64,000 nt of DNA from Sthenelais limicola (taxonomy: Eukaryota > Annelida > Polychaeta > Phyllodocida > Sigalionidae), in contig OW804096.1 in NCBI GenBank assembly GCA_942159475.1, positions 135,591,625-135,655,624 of the forward strand. The letters run 5' to 3'. This document shows, one piece after another, positions 1-10,483 of the stretch. The translations under genes were made by a program, and so were the position numbers. The stretch's first letter is position 1, and each line of letters opens with the position of its first letter. A model generated the notes under the pieces. The model saw only the letters and a list, made by a program, of their open reading frames with translations. It searched no databases and was not told the DNA's origin.

Positions 1-454
1 GGTACTTCCCCGCACTGTCCAATCCTTAATAATAATTTACAAACTCAAACCCAAATTATTTTTTTTTTATTTTTTTTTTTCAAACACAAATTATTACTTA
101 TTTTTCTGTTACTGTGGCGGAATGGCACACAGTACTTTCTTTATACAAGTAGATTTCTTTTTGTCAGGTGTTTTTATTCAGTTAAATTGCTGGGATTTAA
201 TTACCAAATTAGTACAGGCATTTTAGCATGGAACCCGGAATAAAATATTGTAAGGCTGATTTTTGGATATAATATGATGCATGGTACATGTTTGTCATTT
301 CATTCTTGGAACTATTTTTTTTTTTTTTTTTTTTTTTAAACTATAAACAGCAAGATGCCTAGTTGTTACACCGAAAGTTCTTACTCATGCGTTTAAGGCT
401 AAACCTATGTCACTGTATATGTCAAATCATAAGTTGCTCTTTCCCTGAAAGGTA
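1..454. other. Non-coding AT-rich DNA
   Basis: I see no gene. The stretch has two T-rich runs (about 60-80 and 310-337) and no convincing reading frame. Confidence 0.6.
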
Positions 455-456
455 TA

Positions 457-850
457 CCCAGGTAACAAATTGAGGTTAACTTTACCTCAATTCACGTCAA
501 TATTTAGATCAACTTTACGTCAATGGTTTACGTTAATATATACGTGAATGTGTGGACTCAATTTTGCGCAAACTTAACATCAATATTAATGTTAATATTA
601 ACATTAATATTAACGTTAATCTTAACATTAATATTAACATGAGGTTGACGTTAATATTGGTGTTAAGTTTAACTTCAAATTAACGTTAAGATAAATGTTA
701 CATTTGAGGTTGAATTAACATTAACATATTTGTTGAGGTATCAACGTTAACTTGACGCCAAATAATTCATGTAAAATCTAGGTGAATATTATTAACATTA
801 ACTTAACCTGCCTACTTTTACTCTGGTTTAATGTTGATCTAAAGCTAACT
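457..850 (+). repeat. Left inverted arm of TTAACGTTAA-like motifs
   Basis: Dense imperfect copies of TTAACRTYAA and ACGTCAAT, partner of the inverted array at 3840-4362. Each motif is close to self-complementary, so the array has both local and long-range pairing potential. Confidence 0.75.
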
Positions 851-3109
851 GGGGGCAAACATATGGACATTATTTGGGATGTCGATTCCATTTATTAACA
901 TTAATATTTGGGTCATCATTTGGTTCATCAGTTTCTTGTTTGTGTACTACTTCTTCATATCAGCTTCTGTAAACGGTTCATCATGTTCTTGTTGGGTGTA
1001 CTTTTACATACCAGCTTCTGTAAAGAATAGGCTATACATGTGAAATAGAATGCAGCTGTTGGAGGCACACAATAAGTCCTTAAATAAATACACAATCAAG
1101 TAGAGTCACAATGATACCTGAATACCAATGGTCCCTCTGATATAATTAAAGATATGAAGGATTAACTGCCAAGCTTAAGTAAAATCACAATAATACCTGA
1201 ATACGAATAAAATAATACAATGTGTAAAATAAAATAACTCACAAATATATTTACCGGAATCCAACCCTCAGAAAGCTCTGCTTCCCTCCGCCTGGTCCTG
1301 CTTTTTATATAGAGGACAAAGGCCACGTGGTCCCTCTGCTATAATTGAAGATATGAAAGATTGGCAATTACTTAAAACAAGGCTGTATCAATTAGTCGAT
1401 TTAGATGAAAAGAAATGTGTGCTAGCCCTATGTATTCACTGCCCCAAGTTTCCTGCCCCAATATAATTTACAGGGTAGGGAAGACCCCCCCCCCCTTAAT
1501 CTTGAATCCCGTTTCCCATCTTTTATAAGCCCCATTTCCCGAATCCCACAGGTTTCAATTTGCAATCCCGTTTTTCTATTTGCAATCCCTATCTGGAAAA
1601 AGTAAAGCTGGCTCTGAACCCCTTTCCCGAATTCCGTAGGCCCTTTTAAGTCCCGAATCCCAACCTAAAATAGGCCCAAATTCCGGTTGCTGAAAAGATA
1701 TTCCCTACCCTGAATTTAATCAAGTTTCCCTTACCTTGGAGAATCATTTCTGCATCCTAAATTTCCTAGTCCAAGCAGTTGAATCTTGTTGTCTTTGATT
1801 CAATAGAATGTGAGTAGATAGGCGAGGGGAAACTTCCCAAGAAATACAAATATAAGCGTACACAGACCCAGTCCATCCACCGAACCCTTTTGCTGTGATG
1901 ACTTGCAAGAAGTGTGGGACAGTTACAGACCTGGAACTCACATTCAGAGGAATGTGCCAGAGAGATACCTACAGTTACTAGACTAGCACAGGGCCCAGCT
2001 AGGTTTCCCTTGGCTCGACTTTGTGTAATGGGTATCCATTAGAATAGTATAACCATCATTTCATTAATGCCATTTATTTACAATAATTGTTATTTGGCCA
2101 TTCTCAGAAAAGTCTTGCATTTCAGGGTTAGAAATCGAAAATAATGGAATAAGGATGGGAGGATATGGGGTTGCATTTCCTGTAAATTTATATTCTCTCC
2201 TATACAATCCTAAAAGAATGGCACTCAGGCTCAAATATTAAGGAATCTAGAGCCCAACACGTGAGGAAAGGTCATTTTTGCAATTTTTGAATAGGAATAT
2301 TCACAAATAAGTATACGATAATCCCAATTAAATATTTAATGACAAACAACATAGCTTCAGTAAAATAGCCACAGCTCTGCGAGATCTTCATGGATCTGGA
2401 TCATTTGAAATTCTCCATGAAATTCTCGCATATCATAACATTTTCAACTGTTTCATGATATACCAGGGAAAATAATAGAAGCTAAATTAATTTGCGTAAC
2501 TATTTCGTCATGGCCAACGAACAAAAATCAAATGGTTATAATCATGTGTGATTATCCCAAATGCAAGTTGTAGACACCATAGGCTGGAAATGAAATGACG
2601 CCCTATTGGGAGAATTACCTATATATACATATTGTATATGTACATATATCATGAACTGAACATATAGCCACGATTTTCACAGGAGCAAATAACATTCATT
2701 AATCAATGATAGTGATATAGATGATACATTCTATACATATTCATCATTAAACCATCTGTGTTGTTAAGATTCGAAAGAAAGAAATTAAAATAATCTTATC
2801 TACAGGGTAGAACACATCTAATGCCAACCTGGAGGTCTGACCATATGTGTGACTAAGTGCGGGTTCCCTGAATTGCATCCTGTTGACACTTGCACCAACT
2901 TCAGTGCTTTACTAACTTGACCTTGGTCAAACCTCTTTGCCTGCTTGAGACGAGATGGTTTTAACATTTATTAAGATGAAAATAGTAAAATTCTTGAATG
3001 AATAAAACGTGAATAAAACAAATGATAGTGCCTCTTACTCCCCACTCTCTAGGCCCTAGATCGGGCCCTAGATCTACTAGTTTTTTCCGCCTCCCTTCCC
3101 TTTATAACT

Positions 3110-3357
3110 GTTATTATCCCCATTCTCTGTCCCTCTCTATCCCGATTTTCTGTCCCTCTATATCGCCGCTCTCTGTCCCTGTCAATCCTTGCTCTCTATC
3201 TCTCTCTATCCCCGCTCTGTCTCACTCTATCTCTGCTCTCTGTCTCTCTCTATCTCCGCTCTCTGTCCCTCTCTCAATCCCTGCTCTCTATCTCTCTCTA
3301 TCCTCGCTCTCTGACTCTCTCTGTCCTCACTCTCTGTCTCTCTTTATCTCCCTTTGA
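3110..3357 (+). repeat. Pyrimidine-rich tandem repeat
   Basis: About 250 bases of imperfect CTCTCTGTCCCTCTCTATCC units on the + strand, with almost no purines beyond A in TAT. This is a simple-sequence tract inside the foldback element; the open frame across it is a by-product of the repeat. Confidence 0.8.
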
Positions 3358-3839
3358 CATCCCGTGGCAGGGACCAACCCGTCCAATAGCAACAATTCTT
3401 GTTCAATTTTTCACTCTCCACTTGAAATCTAATTTTCTCCCAATGATCCCTGCCACTTATACCCAATCATCATGATAATAATAATATACGAAAATAGATA
3501 AGATATCCTAAGTTTAGAGCGATTTCATTACCTGGAGAAAAGGTAAGATGCTAAATTCGATCAGCATCTATGGGCTACTAATGCTATCAGAAAATAATAA
3601 TGTACTTAGACAGACCATTGCCAAATCATGTCTCAACTATCTTAATTATTCCGATCTGATCATTAGTCCATTCAAAATTCTACATTTTCTCTTTATCAGA
3701 ACATACCGGTAGATCCAATGTTCATTTGAATGAATTGGTAGAATTGTTAAGGAATTATAAGATCGCTCACGTAATATTCTTTAATGAAAAACCATGCAAT
3801 GGGACCCAGAAAGTACTCAGCGAGATAAAACATAAGTTG

Positions 3840-4362
3840 ACATAAAAAATATGAACGTTGATTGATGGGTAAGTTAATGTTAAAAAATTGACGTAAAAAA
3901 TATTAACGTTGATCGATAAGTTAGTTAATGTTAAAAAATTGATGTAAAAAATATCAATGTTGATCAATCGGTAATTTAATGTTAAAATATTGATGTAAAA
4001 AATATTACCGTTGATCGATCGGTAAATTAATGTTAAGATATTGACGTAAAAAATATTAACGTTGATCAATTGGTAAATTCATGTTAAAAAATTGACGTCA
4101 GAATTATTGACGTTGATTGATTGTTAAGCTAATGTTAACAAATTGATGTCAAAAGTGTTAATGTTAAGTCACCATTGACTTAACGTTGAGAAATTAATGT
4201 TAAGAAATTCACGTTCAGTTAACGTTAGATTGACGTAAATAATATAACGTTAACTAGGTTTACGTGAAATTGAGGTTAAGTTCACGTCAACATATTGATG
4301 TTAATAAATTCACCTTTTATTGACGTGAATCAACGTTAATTTAACGTGAATTGTTACCTGGG
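3840..4362 (-). repeat. Right inverted arm of TTAACGTTAA-like motifs
   Basis: Roughly 60-base imperfect tandem units (GTTGATCGATCGGTAA with AATGTTAAAA) that grade into TTAACGTTAA motifs and end in ACCTGGG. The arm is the inverted counterpart of 457-850. Confidence 0.75.
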
Positions 4363-4364
4363 TA

Positions 4365-5202
4365 TGCCACCAGCATGGATGTAGTTTCCTCATTATTTTA
4401 AAAAAAAGTGGAGAATCACCCAGTTATTCAGACACTTAATCAAATGAAGAATGGTGAATTGGTCTAGGTTGTTTACCTCAGCCAGACAAAATAATATCCA
4501 TAACCTTGCGACAATATATCTATATACCATATAAAGTCCCAGATCTTTTACTATGAACCGAAGCTGGGAAAATAGCAAAATCGCATGCAAATCGGCCATA
4601 ATACTCATGAACATTAACACTTTGAATAATCATATGACGTATGGTTGGAGCGTTGATTCCTTGGATAAGATTGGTTGGATAATATCCTAACGATTTATAA
4701 CTTTAATAACAATGATTTCAACATAATATTCCACTTACAATAATATTTTTTAAACCATAAAACATATGAAATTTGTTCAGGGTTAGTCTTGTCCACCTAG
4801 TCCATACTCTAATCGTAAATGTCCATTACGATGCTCCACAAATGTTCGAGGGTTAGCACAACCCCTGACTCAAGTTGTTGTTTGTCTATGAGCGCCCTCT
4901 TGACAAGCTCTGTTTGTACTTTGCCTTTTTTTGAATCAACGTTTTTTTTAATCAACATTATCTGAAGTGTTAACTGGTGTTGTTGCAAGGAAGTATATTT
5001 TGATGAATATAATTAGGCAATTGCTAATATTTTTTCTTACTCATATGAAATCACAATATTCTTTATGTGGTTGTATGGACTAGGGAATATGTATATACAA
5101 TAATGCTGAACCTTCCTCATGAACATTAACTCTTTAATTAAACATGTGACATATGCATGGATTAATGTTGACCTGTAGTGGGATAGCATTTATTTCTCTT
5201 CT
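4365..5202. other. Non-coding DNA with dispersed repeats
   Basis: No gene seen. A segment at about 4660-4790 starting GATTGGTTGGATAAT is similar to 12,207-12,320 on the far side of the LINE and in part to 32,328-32,380. A second direct repeat starting CTCATGAACATTAAC occurs near 4605 and 5117. Confidence 0.55.
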
Positions 5203-5814
5203 GATTAGAATTAGAACTAGAATAAGAAAGACTTTATTTTTTTTTTGGAAACGTTTTTATTCAGAACATAGGCGACAAGCCCCCTCTCACACCATTAGTG
5301 ATTTTCGTAGGGGAACTTGCCAAACAATTTCACATGTAGTAGGAGTGTATCCAGTAATATACAGTTTCATATTATAAAGATGAGAACCTCAGTCGCCGCT
5401 GTCTATATTACTATTATATTCTTGCGAAACTAGAAAAATTTTTATTCTTATGACGACTCAAGTAAGATATGATAATAATGTAGTGAGATGGGTGATGATG
5501 AAATTGGGTTCCAGACTAGTTCTGTTACAATAGACTATTCATCGTAGTGAGCGAAATGGTTTGTGATAATATGACTTATGTTGCAATAATTGGTGATGTG
5601 TAATACACAAAACTAGTAAGTCGGTAGGATATAATCAATATGTACATTACATTGTTTTCAATGCCCAGTATCCGTTCCACCATTGTGCCATCTAGCGGAT
5701 AGTTATTCATACCGTATATATATACAACATTCCAATAAGGTACGATAGTATAAAAAAAAAAAAAAAATATCAACAAGTGGGGGACAAGGCCAAGGAGAAA
5801 ACCAGGGAGACGTG

Positions 5815-8688
5815 CTAAATATCTTGTTCATTGATTGGGGTGTTTTGCGCATTTAGCAGTCGATATTTCAGTCTAGTTTTGAACATAATCGGATCGTCTA
5901 TTAACCTTAAGTCAGATCTTAGTTCATTCCAAAGGTTAGCCTTTTTGGCAATAATACATCTCTGCTCTCGCATATTATGAGGTAATAAAGCTGCTAGGGT
6001 TGGGGCATTGGCCTGCCTGGTATTTCTTGGTGGAATAGTACCTCTCCTTTTCACATATACATCATCGTGCGCAATTTTACAAAGATTAAATTTAAGTCTA
6101 CTTTCAATATTCATTACCTTCCCAGTTATCCATAGTTCCCTGTTACTTAGTCTAAAGTCTTGGTCTATGGCTATTCTGAGGATACTATTCTGTACCGTTT
6201 GCAGTTTTTTCAGTTGCGTAACATTCAACGGGGTTAGAGAAAACAAACTATAGTCGAATAGTGAGAGTAATTTAGATTTAGCAACCATCAGGGCAGCACC
6301 CTTTGTGAGGTTGGGTCTTATTTTTCGGAATATAAAAATCTTATTATATAGTTGGCTAATCAAGCTATTGAATTGAGGTATCATGTTAAGGCATTCATCA
6401 ATAGTTAGTCCTAAATACACATATCTACTAACTTGTTCAAGTACAACATTTTCCATCTTAACATTAATCTTCTTACCAGTAACATTCTTTTTTGATCCCA
6501 GAAGCATACATTTAGTCTTTTTTACATTAACCTGCAGCTTATTACTTTTACTCCACTGGTTGAATAATTCAAGGTCATCATTCATTTTATTTGTACAGTC
6601 ATCCATGGATTCGCCACTGACATAAAACACTGTGTCGTCGGCGTATTGTATGAATTTGCTGTTTAAATTTAAATATTTCAAATCATTAACATATATTAGG
6701 TAGAGTATCGGGCCTAACACTGAGCCTTGTGGCACACCATAATTAATGGGACTCCATTTAGACATATCATCCCCATTTTTTACTCTCTGTTGTCTCTCCC
6801 TGAGATACGAATTAAACCATTCACATGACTTGTCGCTCAGACCACATTCCATAAGCTTATTCAACATTATACTATGATCAACCGAATTAAACGCTTTAGA
6901 AAAATCTATGAAGCATGCTATAGTTATTTTATTATTATATGTTGCAGTATTGATGTCACAAAGAAATTCCGATAAGGCTTCTGTAGTTGAGTGACCACTT
7001 TGGAAACCGAACTGTCTTTTGCATAAAATATCATTTCTGTTAAGGTGGATCATGAGCTGGCCTGCTACAATTTTCTCTGTAATTTTTCCCGCCACATGGC
7101 ACAACGAAATAGGTCTAGTATCTGAAGGGGTCAGGGGTATACTAATCTTTGGAATAAGTTTAACTGTCGCCAATTTCCATTGCTCAGGGAAAATACCCTG
7201 ATTAAATGATCTTTCAATAATGTGTATCAATTGCGATATAAGGATTATGAATGCGTCTTTATATAGTCTCGTATTGACCTTCTCACAACCCGAGCTCTTG
7301 CTGGTGCTAATATCTTTTACATGTTCTAGAATTACGTCCCGAGTCACATTAAGTTCCTCCCATATAGTATGAGGTTGCTCCACATTTATCGTCCGTGGTA
7401 CATGTCTCATAGCTTCATTAATAGTTTTACCAATACTACAATAAAAATCATTCACGCCATCAACCAGTTCCATTCCATCCTTTTCTATCCCATCAAATTT
7501 TAGGCTGTTAATCGGCGTTTCTGTTTTATTTTCTATGTCCTCTATCACACGCCAGAATTTTTTAGAATCCTTCCTGTGAGTATAGGTCAAGTTCCTATAG
7601 TACTCCGATTTGGCTAATCTTACTGCTCTGTTGCATCCATCTCTTGCATTTCTCGCAGCCCTTACATCCTGCATATCTTTGGTACGATTAGCAATTTTAT
7701 ATAATCTCTCCCTTTCCTGGTGCAGGTCCCTAAGTCCCTTCGTGTACCAAGCTGGTGTCTTTACTACATTTTTGAACGTTTTATATGGTGCTACAACATC
7801 TGCTGCTCTAATAATTTCATTGTTCATAATTTCCCAACCCTTAGATGGGTCCTCAGAGTTATATAGTTCGGTCCAATCGGCATTCATTAATTTCTCCTGC
7901 AACCTTTCAGTTGAATAAAGTCTAAAGTCACGCCCCTTAAAACTGGTTTTCGTCTTCCTGACAAATATTTTCTTAAAAATAACATAAGTAGGATTATGGT
8001 CAGAGAGTGTATACTGAAGCGTTCCCGTCCTAAATTCCGTCTTGCTACCAATAATGAACAGGTCTAAAATAGAATTCTTATACAGTCCAAACCTAGTTAT
8101 CTCATTTGATGCAATTACCAGATTTTTGGAGTTAGTATAATTCGTCAATGCTCTAGTTCTGTTGTCTCTGACGCTGATGTCGATATTTAAGTCTCCACAG
8201 ATAACTAAACTCCCAGGCAGGTTTCTACCATCACTAAGTGATTTTCTAGCTATCTCTAGGTCCTCCAGGAAGGCAGATATATTGCCCGAGGGAGGCCTAT
8301 ATACCACCAATAGATTGTAAGTAGGCACCTTGTCTCGCTTCAGTATTATACTCATGATCTCACTGTTTTCATTTGAAATTTGATTGTCTAAGTTGTATGT
8401 GTAAGTATAGTCAGCCCGGATAAAGCAACAGAGACCACCTCCTCGACTACCGGTTTTTCTGTCCAAGCGGACAAGATTATAGTCATTACAGTTTATCATA
8501 TTATCTGGGACCTCCGACTTTAACCAGCTTTCAGAAAAACTAACGATATCAATGTTATTACACAAAATCTCATTCCTGATTGTGTCAATTTTAGGCAGCA
8601 GAGAGCGTATATTATAGTGGATTATTTTTACCCCTTTCACATTCCTGAAGTTCTCCCAACTATTTATTTTATGGTCGTTTAAGGACAT
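5815..8688 (-). CDS. LINE ORF2: APE endonuclease plus reverse transcriptase
   Basis: A 957-residue protein that nicks target DNA and reverse-transcribes the element's RNA there. The N-terminal APE-type endonuclease (about residues 20-240) shows its motifs in order: HYNIRSL, FSESWL, YRPPSG, GDLNID and SDHNPTY, so the catalytic E, D, N and H positions are present. The reverse transcriptase (about 480-740) shows QFGFQSGHST, FIDFSKAF (motif A), PQGSVLGPILY (motif B) and QYADDTVF (YADD catalytic pair). A C-terminal region of about 200 residues follows; I see no RNase H. The start ATG overlaps the stop of the upstream open frame in ATGTCCTTAA, which suggests coupled translation. No stops or missing motifs were seen, so the enzyme could be functional. 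Confidence 0.93.
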   Translation of the reverse strand: MSLNDHKINSWENFRNVKGVKIIHYNIRSLLPKIDTIRNEILCNNIDIVSFSESWLKSEVPDNMINCNDYNLVRLDRKTGSRGGGLCCFIRADYTYTYNLDNQISNENSEIMSIILKRDKVPTYNLLVVYRPPSGNISAFLEDLEIARKSLSDGRNLPGSLVICGDLNIDISVRDNRTRALTNYTNSKNLVIASNEITRFGLYKNSILDLFIIGSKTEFRTGTLQYTLSDHNPTYVIFKKIFVRKTKTSFKGRDFRLYSTERLQEKLMNADWTELYNSEDPSKGWEIMNNEIIRAADVVAPYKTFKNVVKTPAWYTKGLRDLHQERERLYKIANRTKDMQDVRAARNARDGCNRAVRLAKSEYYRNLTYTHRKDSKKFWRVIEDIENKTETPINSLKFDGIEKDGMELVDGVNDFYCSIGKTINEAMRHVPRTINVEQPHTIWEELNVTRDVILEHVKDISTSKSSGCEKVNTRLYKDAFIILISQLIHIIERSFNQGIFPEQWKLATVKLIPKISIPLTPSDTRPISLCHVAGKITEKIVAGQLMIHLNRNDILCKRQFGFQSGHSTTEALSEFLCDINTATYNNKITIACFIDFSKAFNSVDHSIMLNKLMECGLSDKSCEWFNSYLRERQQRVKNGDDMSKWSPINYGVPQGSVLGPILYLIYVNDLKYLNLNSKFIQYADDTVFYVSGESMDDCTNKMNDDLELFNQWSKSNKLQVNVKKTKCMLLGSKKNVTGKKINVKMENVVLEQVSRYVYLGLTIDECLNMIPQFNSLISQLYNKIFIFRKIRPNLTKGAALMVAKSKLLSLFDYSLFSLTPLNVTQLKKLQTVQNSILRIAIDQDFRLSNRELWITGKVMNIESRLKFNLCKIAHDDVYVKRRGTIPPRNTRQANAPTLAALLPHNMREQRCIIAKKANLWNELRSDLRLIDDPIMFKTRLKYRLLNAQNTPINEQDI

Positions 8689-9470
8689 AGAATATTAGTA
8701 TCAAACATACAGACATTATGCTTTAGATAATTGCGATATAATCTAATTATATGACAGAACCAATACACACAGAACGCTACCCATTTCGCATGGCGAGCCG
8801 GGGTAGCGCTGCAAACTGAGCCTCCCACAAAGTCAGTTGTAACTATAACTCGTTCCACAGGGCGAGCCAGGACATTTGGATACCAGATATCAGTAATACA
8901 ATAATATATTAGTTTCCAGAACAATAGTAACAATACAAGGCAGTACTCACACTTATTTCTATTGCTTTTAACACTTGGTAGGAAACCTCTACGGTAGAAT
9001 AGGGTCAGCTCAGAGACAGCACTCACAACCATTATAAATCCAGACTGGGTAGTGACTGGGCGAAAATTGTATTTCAAGCTTCTTGAACTAGTAATACTAA
9101 ATATAGATGCGGTATTACAAGTTAACCCATGTAACCACGTACCCCAGGGCACCAATTTCGCATGGCGAGCCTGGGCCCAAGGCACGCAGTTATAAGTAGA
9201 ATAACAGTTGTACATTACAAAACAGCTGATCGAGAGTAGCAACTTGTATTGATATAACAAGGAAAATTCGACATGAGTATGGCAGTTGGCGATAATGTTA
9301 GTTAAACAAAATGAGATTGTAGTAAGAATTCGGTTCAAATAAGGATCACAGTATATCGACTTATTCCCTTTTCGCATGGCGAGCCGGGAACATTTATTGT
9401 CAGTTCTTATAATGAGGATCATTATGGAATTGGGTAATCTGCTTAGCCCAATATTGGAGGACGATTCCAT
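8679..9470 (-). CDS. Spacer open frame between LINE ORF1 and ORF2, function unknown
   Basis: A 263-codon open frame fills the gap between the esterase frame and ORF2. It overlaps the esterase frame by 71 bases and ORF2 by 10. I recognise no domain. It is rich in hydrophobic and Cys residues and holds repeated ARHAK-like peptides that come from a repeated DNA motif (see 8785-9388). So long an open frame in AT-rich DNA is unlikely by chance, but its composition does not look like a folded protein. It could be translated in its own right, be a leftover of ORF1, or be non-coding spacer that happens to be open. Confidence 0.4.
   Translation of the reverse strand: MESSSNIGLSRLPNSIMILIIRTDNKCSRLAMRKGNKSIYCDPYLNRILTTISFCLTNIIANCHTHVEFSLLYQYKLLLSISCFVMYNCYSTYNCVPWAQARHAKLVPWGTWLHGLTCNTASIFSITSSRSLKYNFRPVTTQSGFIMVVSAVSELTLFYRRGFLPSVKSNRNKCEYCLVLLLLFWKLIYYCITDIWYPNVLARPVERVIVTTDFVGGSVCSATPARHAKWVAFCVYWFCHIIRLYRNYLKHNVCMFDTNILCP
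8785..9388 (-). repeat. Four spaced copies of a 14-20 base motif upstream of ORF2
   Basis: The + strand reads TTCGCATGGCGAGCC(G/T)GG near 8785-8803, 9156-9175 and 9371-9388, with a diverged copy (CAGGGCGAGCCAGG) near 8853-8872. All lie between ORF1 and ORF2 at uneven spacing. The motif is GC-rich against an AT-rich background. It may be an RNA or protein binding signal in the LINE transcript; the function is unknown. Confidence 0.7.
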
Positions 9471-10164
9471 CTAGGTGTATACCATCGGGTAGTCTTTGGT
9501 AGTGATGGATGAAAGAACCTTTACTTCTAGCATGTACCTTGTGGATGAGATTCATATGCCTAATGTTTCTGTTGTGGTTTAACTCTATAATACGTTTGTT
9601 GATGCAAGGAATAGCACTATTGATTACATTCTGATATTGTGACACACCTTCTAGCTTATTAGCTATATTGAGGTCGGCCCCAATAAGGCCGCCAAGCCCA
9701 ACATAGCACGTATCAGGCAAACTTTCCAACTTCAATAGGGCCATTTCATAGAGATCGATCATGTAGTCAGATAGACTTGTTGAATCATAGAATGCGATAT
9801 CAATTTCCCTCGTCTCCCTGTCCTTAGTACATAGGTCACAAACCCCACCGATTAACATGATTCTATTAGGCCTGTGAATTCTGTACAACTCAATACACTT
9901 ATCCGTTAGGAAGTTGAGCCTACCACCACTAAATGGAGCACAAATGATGTCTTCGTTTAAGGGGAGATAACTACTTAGTTGTTTTCCCCTAGAATCTGTG
10001 ACGACTAGGGACCTTTTCTTACTGGTAGCTTCCAAGGCCATTGCTGAAGTAGTAACTACTTGCTTCTCTATCCGAGGTATTCGAGAAATCTCTTGGACTG
10101 GAGTGATAGGATTTTCTATTATAATCCTCGATAATGCGTTGCATCTCAATAGGATCCGGTGCAC
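9400..10164 (-). CDS. SGNH/GDSL esterase part of LINE ORF1
   Basis: This frame encodes an SGNH-hydrolase-like domain of the kind found in ORF1 of CR1/L2 elements, where it is thought to act as an esterase. Visible blocks are VVTDSRG near residue 53 (nucleophile Ser in the GDS-like block), GGRLNFL (block II Gly), LIGGVCD (block III position, with V-C where Asn is usual) and PDGIHLDG near residue 226 (Asp and His of the triad). The first 40-odd residues are not conserved-looking because the real reading frame probably enters from the overlapping frame upstream (10,019-10,483). A one-base shift within 10,019-10,164 would join them. The changed block III residue leaves activity uncertain. Confidence 0.7.
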   Translation of the reverse strand: MHRILLRCNALSRIIIENPITPVQEISRIPRIEKQVVTTSAMALEATSKKRSLVVTDSRGKQLSSYLPLNEDIICAPFSGGRLNFLTDKCIELYRIHRPNRIMLIGGVCDLCTKDRETREIDIAFYDSTSLSDYMIDLYEMALLKLESLPDTCYVGLGGLIGADLNIANKLEGVSQYQNVINSAIPCINKRIIELNHNRNIRHMNLIHKVHARSKGSFIHHYQRLPDGIHLDGIVLQYWAKQITQFHNDPHYKN

Positions 10165-10483
10165 GTCGTTGGAAGCAGCTAGGGCTGTTTACTCTCTTAC
10201 TGGAGCTTACTTCTCCAGATGCATTACGCCCTCTCTTTCCAGGATTCTGACGGTTGCTATTGTAATTAGTGGATCCTCCTCTAGCCTTCTTTTTACCTCT
10301 ACTACCACCACCTCCTCGCATTGATCTTTGGGAAGAGCGATCAGCCGGCACTGGGGATTCAGGGTTAACTAATCTTGTTACCTGAGGGGGGGGGGGGACT
10401 CGCATGACCTCCGTCGGTTTGCATTTCCATTGCAGCGCCGCTTCTGTTACTAGTAATTGACGCCCTGTCATCCTGATCCGCAT
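10019..10483 (-). CDS. Basic Gly/Arg/Ser linker of LINE ORF1 in a shifted frame
   Basis: This frame overlaps the end of the NADAR-bearing ORF1 and the start of the esterase frame. Its middle is low-complexity and basic (GGGGSRGKKKARGG, then NRQNPGKRGRN), as in RNA-binding linkers. It is entered through a run of 12 C on the coding strand (G12 at 10,386-10,397): with one C fewer, the upstream ORF1 reads straight into this frame. It is therefore best seen as the connector between the NADAR and esterase domains, separated by an indel or by slippage. Confidence 0.6.
   Translation of the reverse strand: MRIRMTGRQLLVTEAALQWKCKPTEVMRVPPPPQVTRLVNPESPVPADRSSQRSMRGGGGSRGKKKARGGSTNYNSNRQNPGKRGRNASGEVSSSKRVNSPSCFQRRAPDPIEMQRIIEDYNRKSYHSSPRDFSNTSDREASSYYFSNGLGSYQ

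Larger units (their letters stand above)
457..4362. mobile_element. 3.9-kb foldback-type DNA transposon, non-autonomous
   Basis: The left end starts CCCAGGTAACAA and the right end is its inverted copy (TTGTTACCTGGG), each flanked by TA (455-456 and 4363-4364), as expected for a TA target duplication. Both ends continue inward as long arrays of imperfect palindromic motifs of the TTAACGTTAA type, so the two arms could fold back on each other over 400-500 bases. No reading frame in the interior resembles a transposase; the longest ones are translations of the repeats. TA duplication is typical of the Tc1/mariner group, but with no transposase the superfamily cannot be fixed. Confidence 0.75.

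Noticed and set aside
3767..4069. 100-codon open frame with INVNIFYVN repeats
   Set aside because: It is a translation of the foldback element's tandem repeat; no start context or family, and the unit is non-coding in the other arm.
457..4362. Origin or CRISPR-like array
   Set aside because: The repeats are nearly continuous, imperfect and inverted between arms, with terminal inverted ends and TA duplications, as in a transposon; no spacers or nearby cas genes.
10386..10397. Sequencing error as the only explanation of the ORF1 split
   Set aside because: Possible for the 12-base run, but the second frame change (10,019-10,164) has no homopolymer, so error alone does not explain both.
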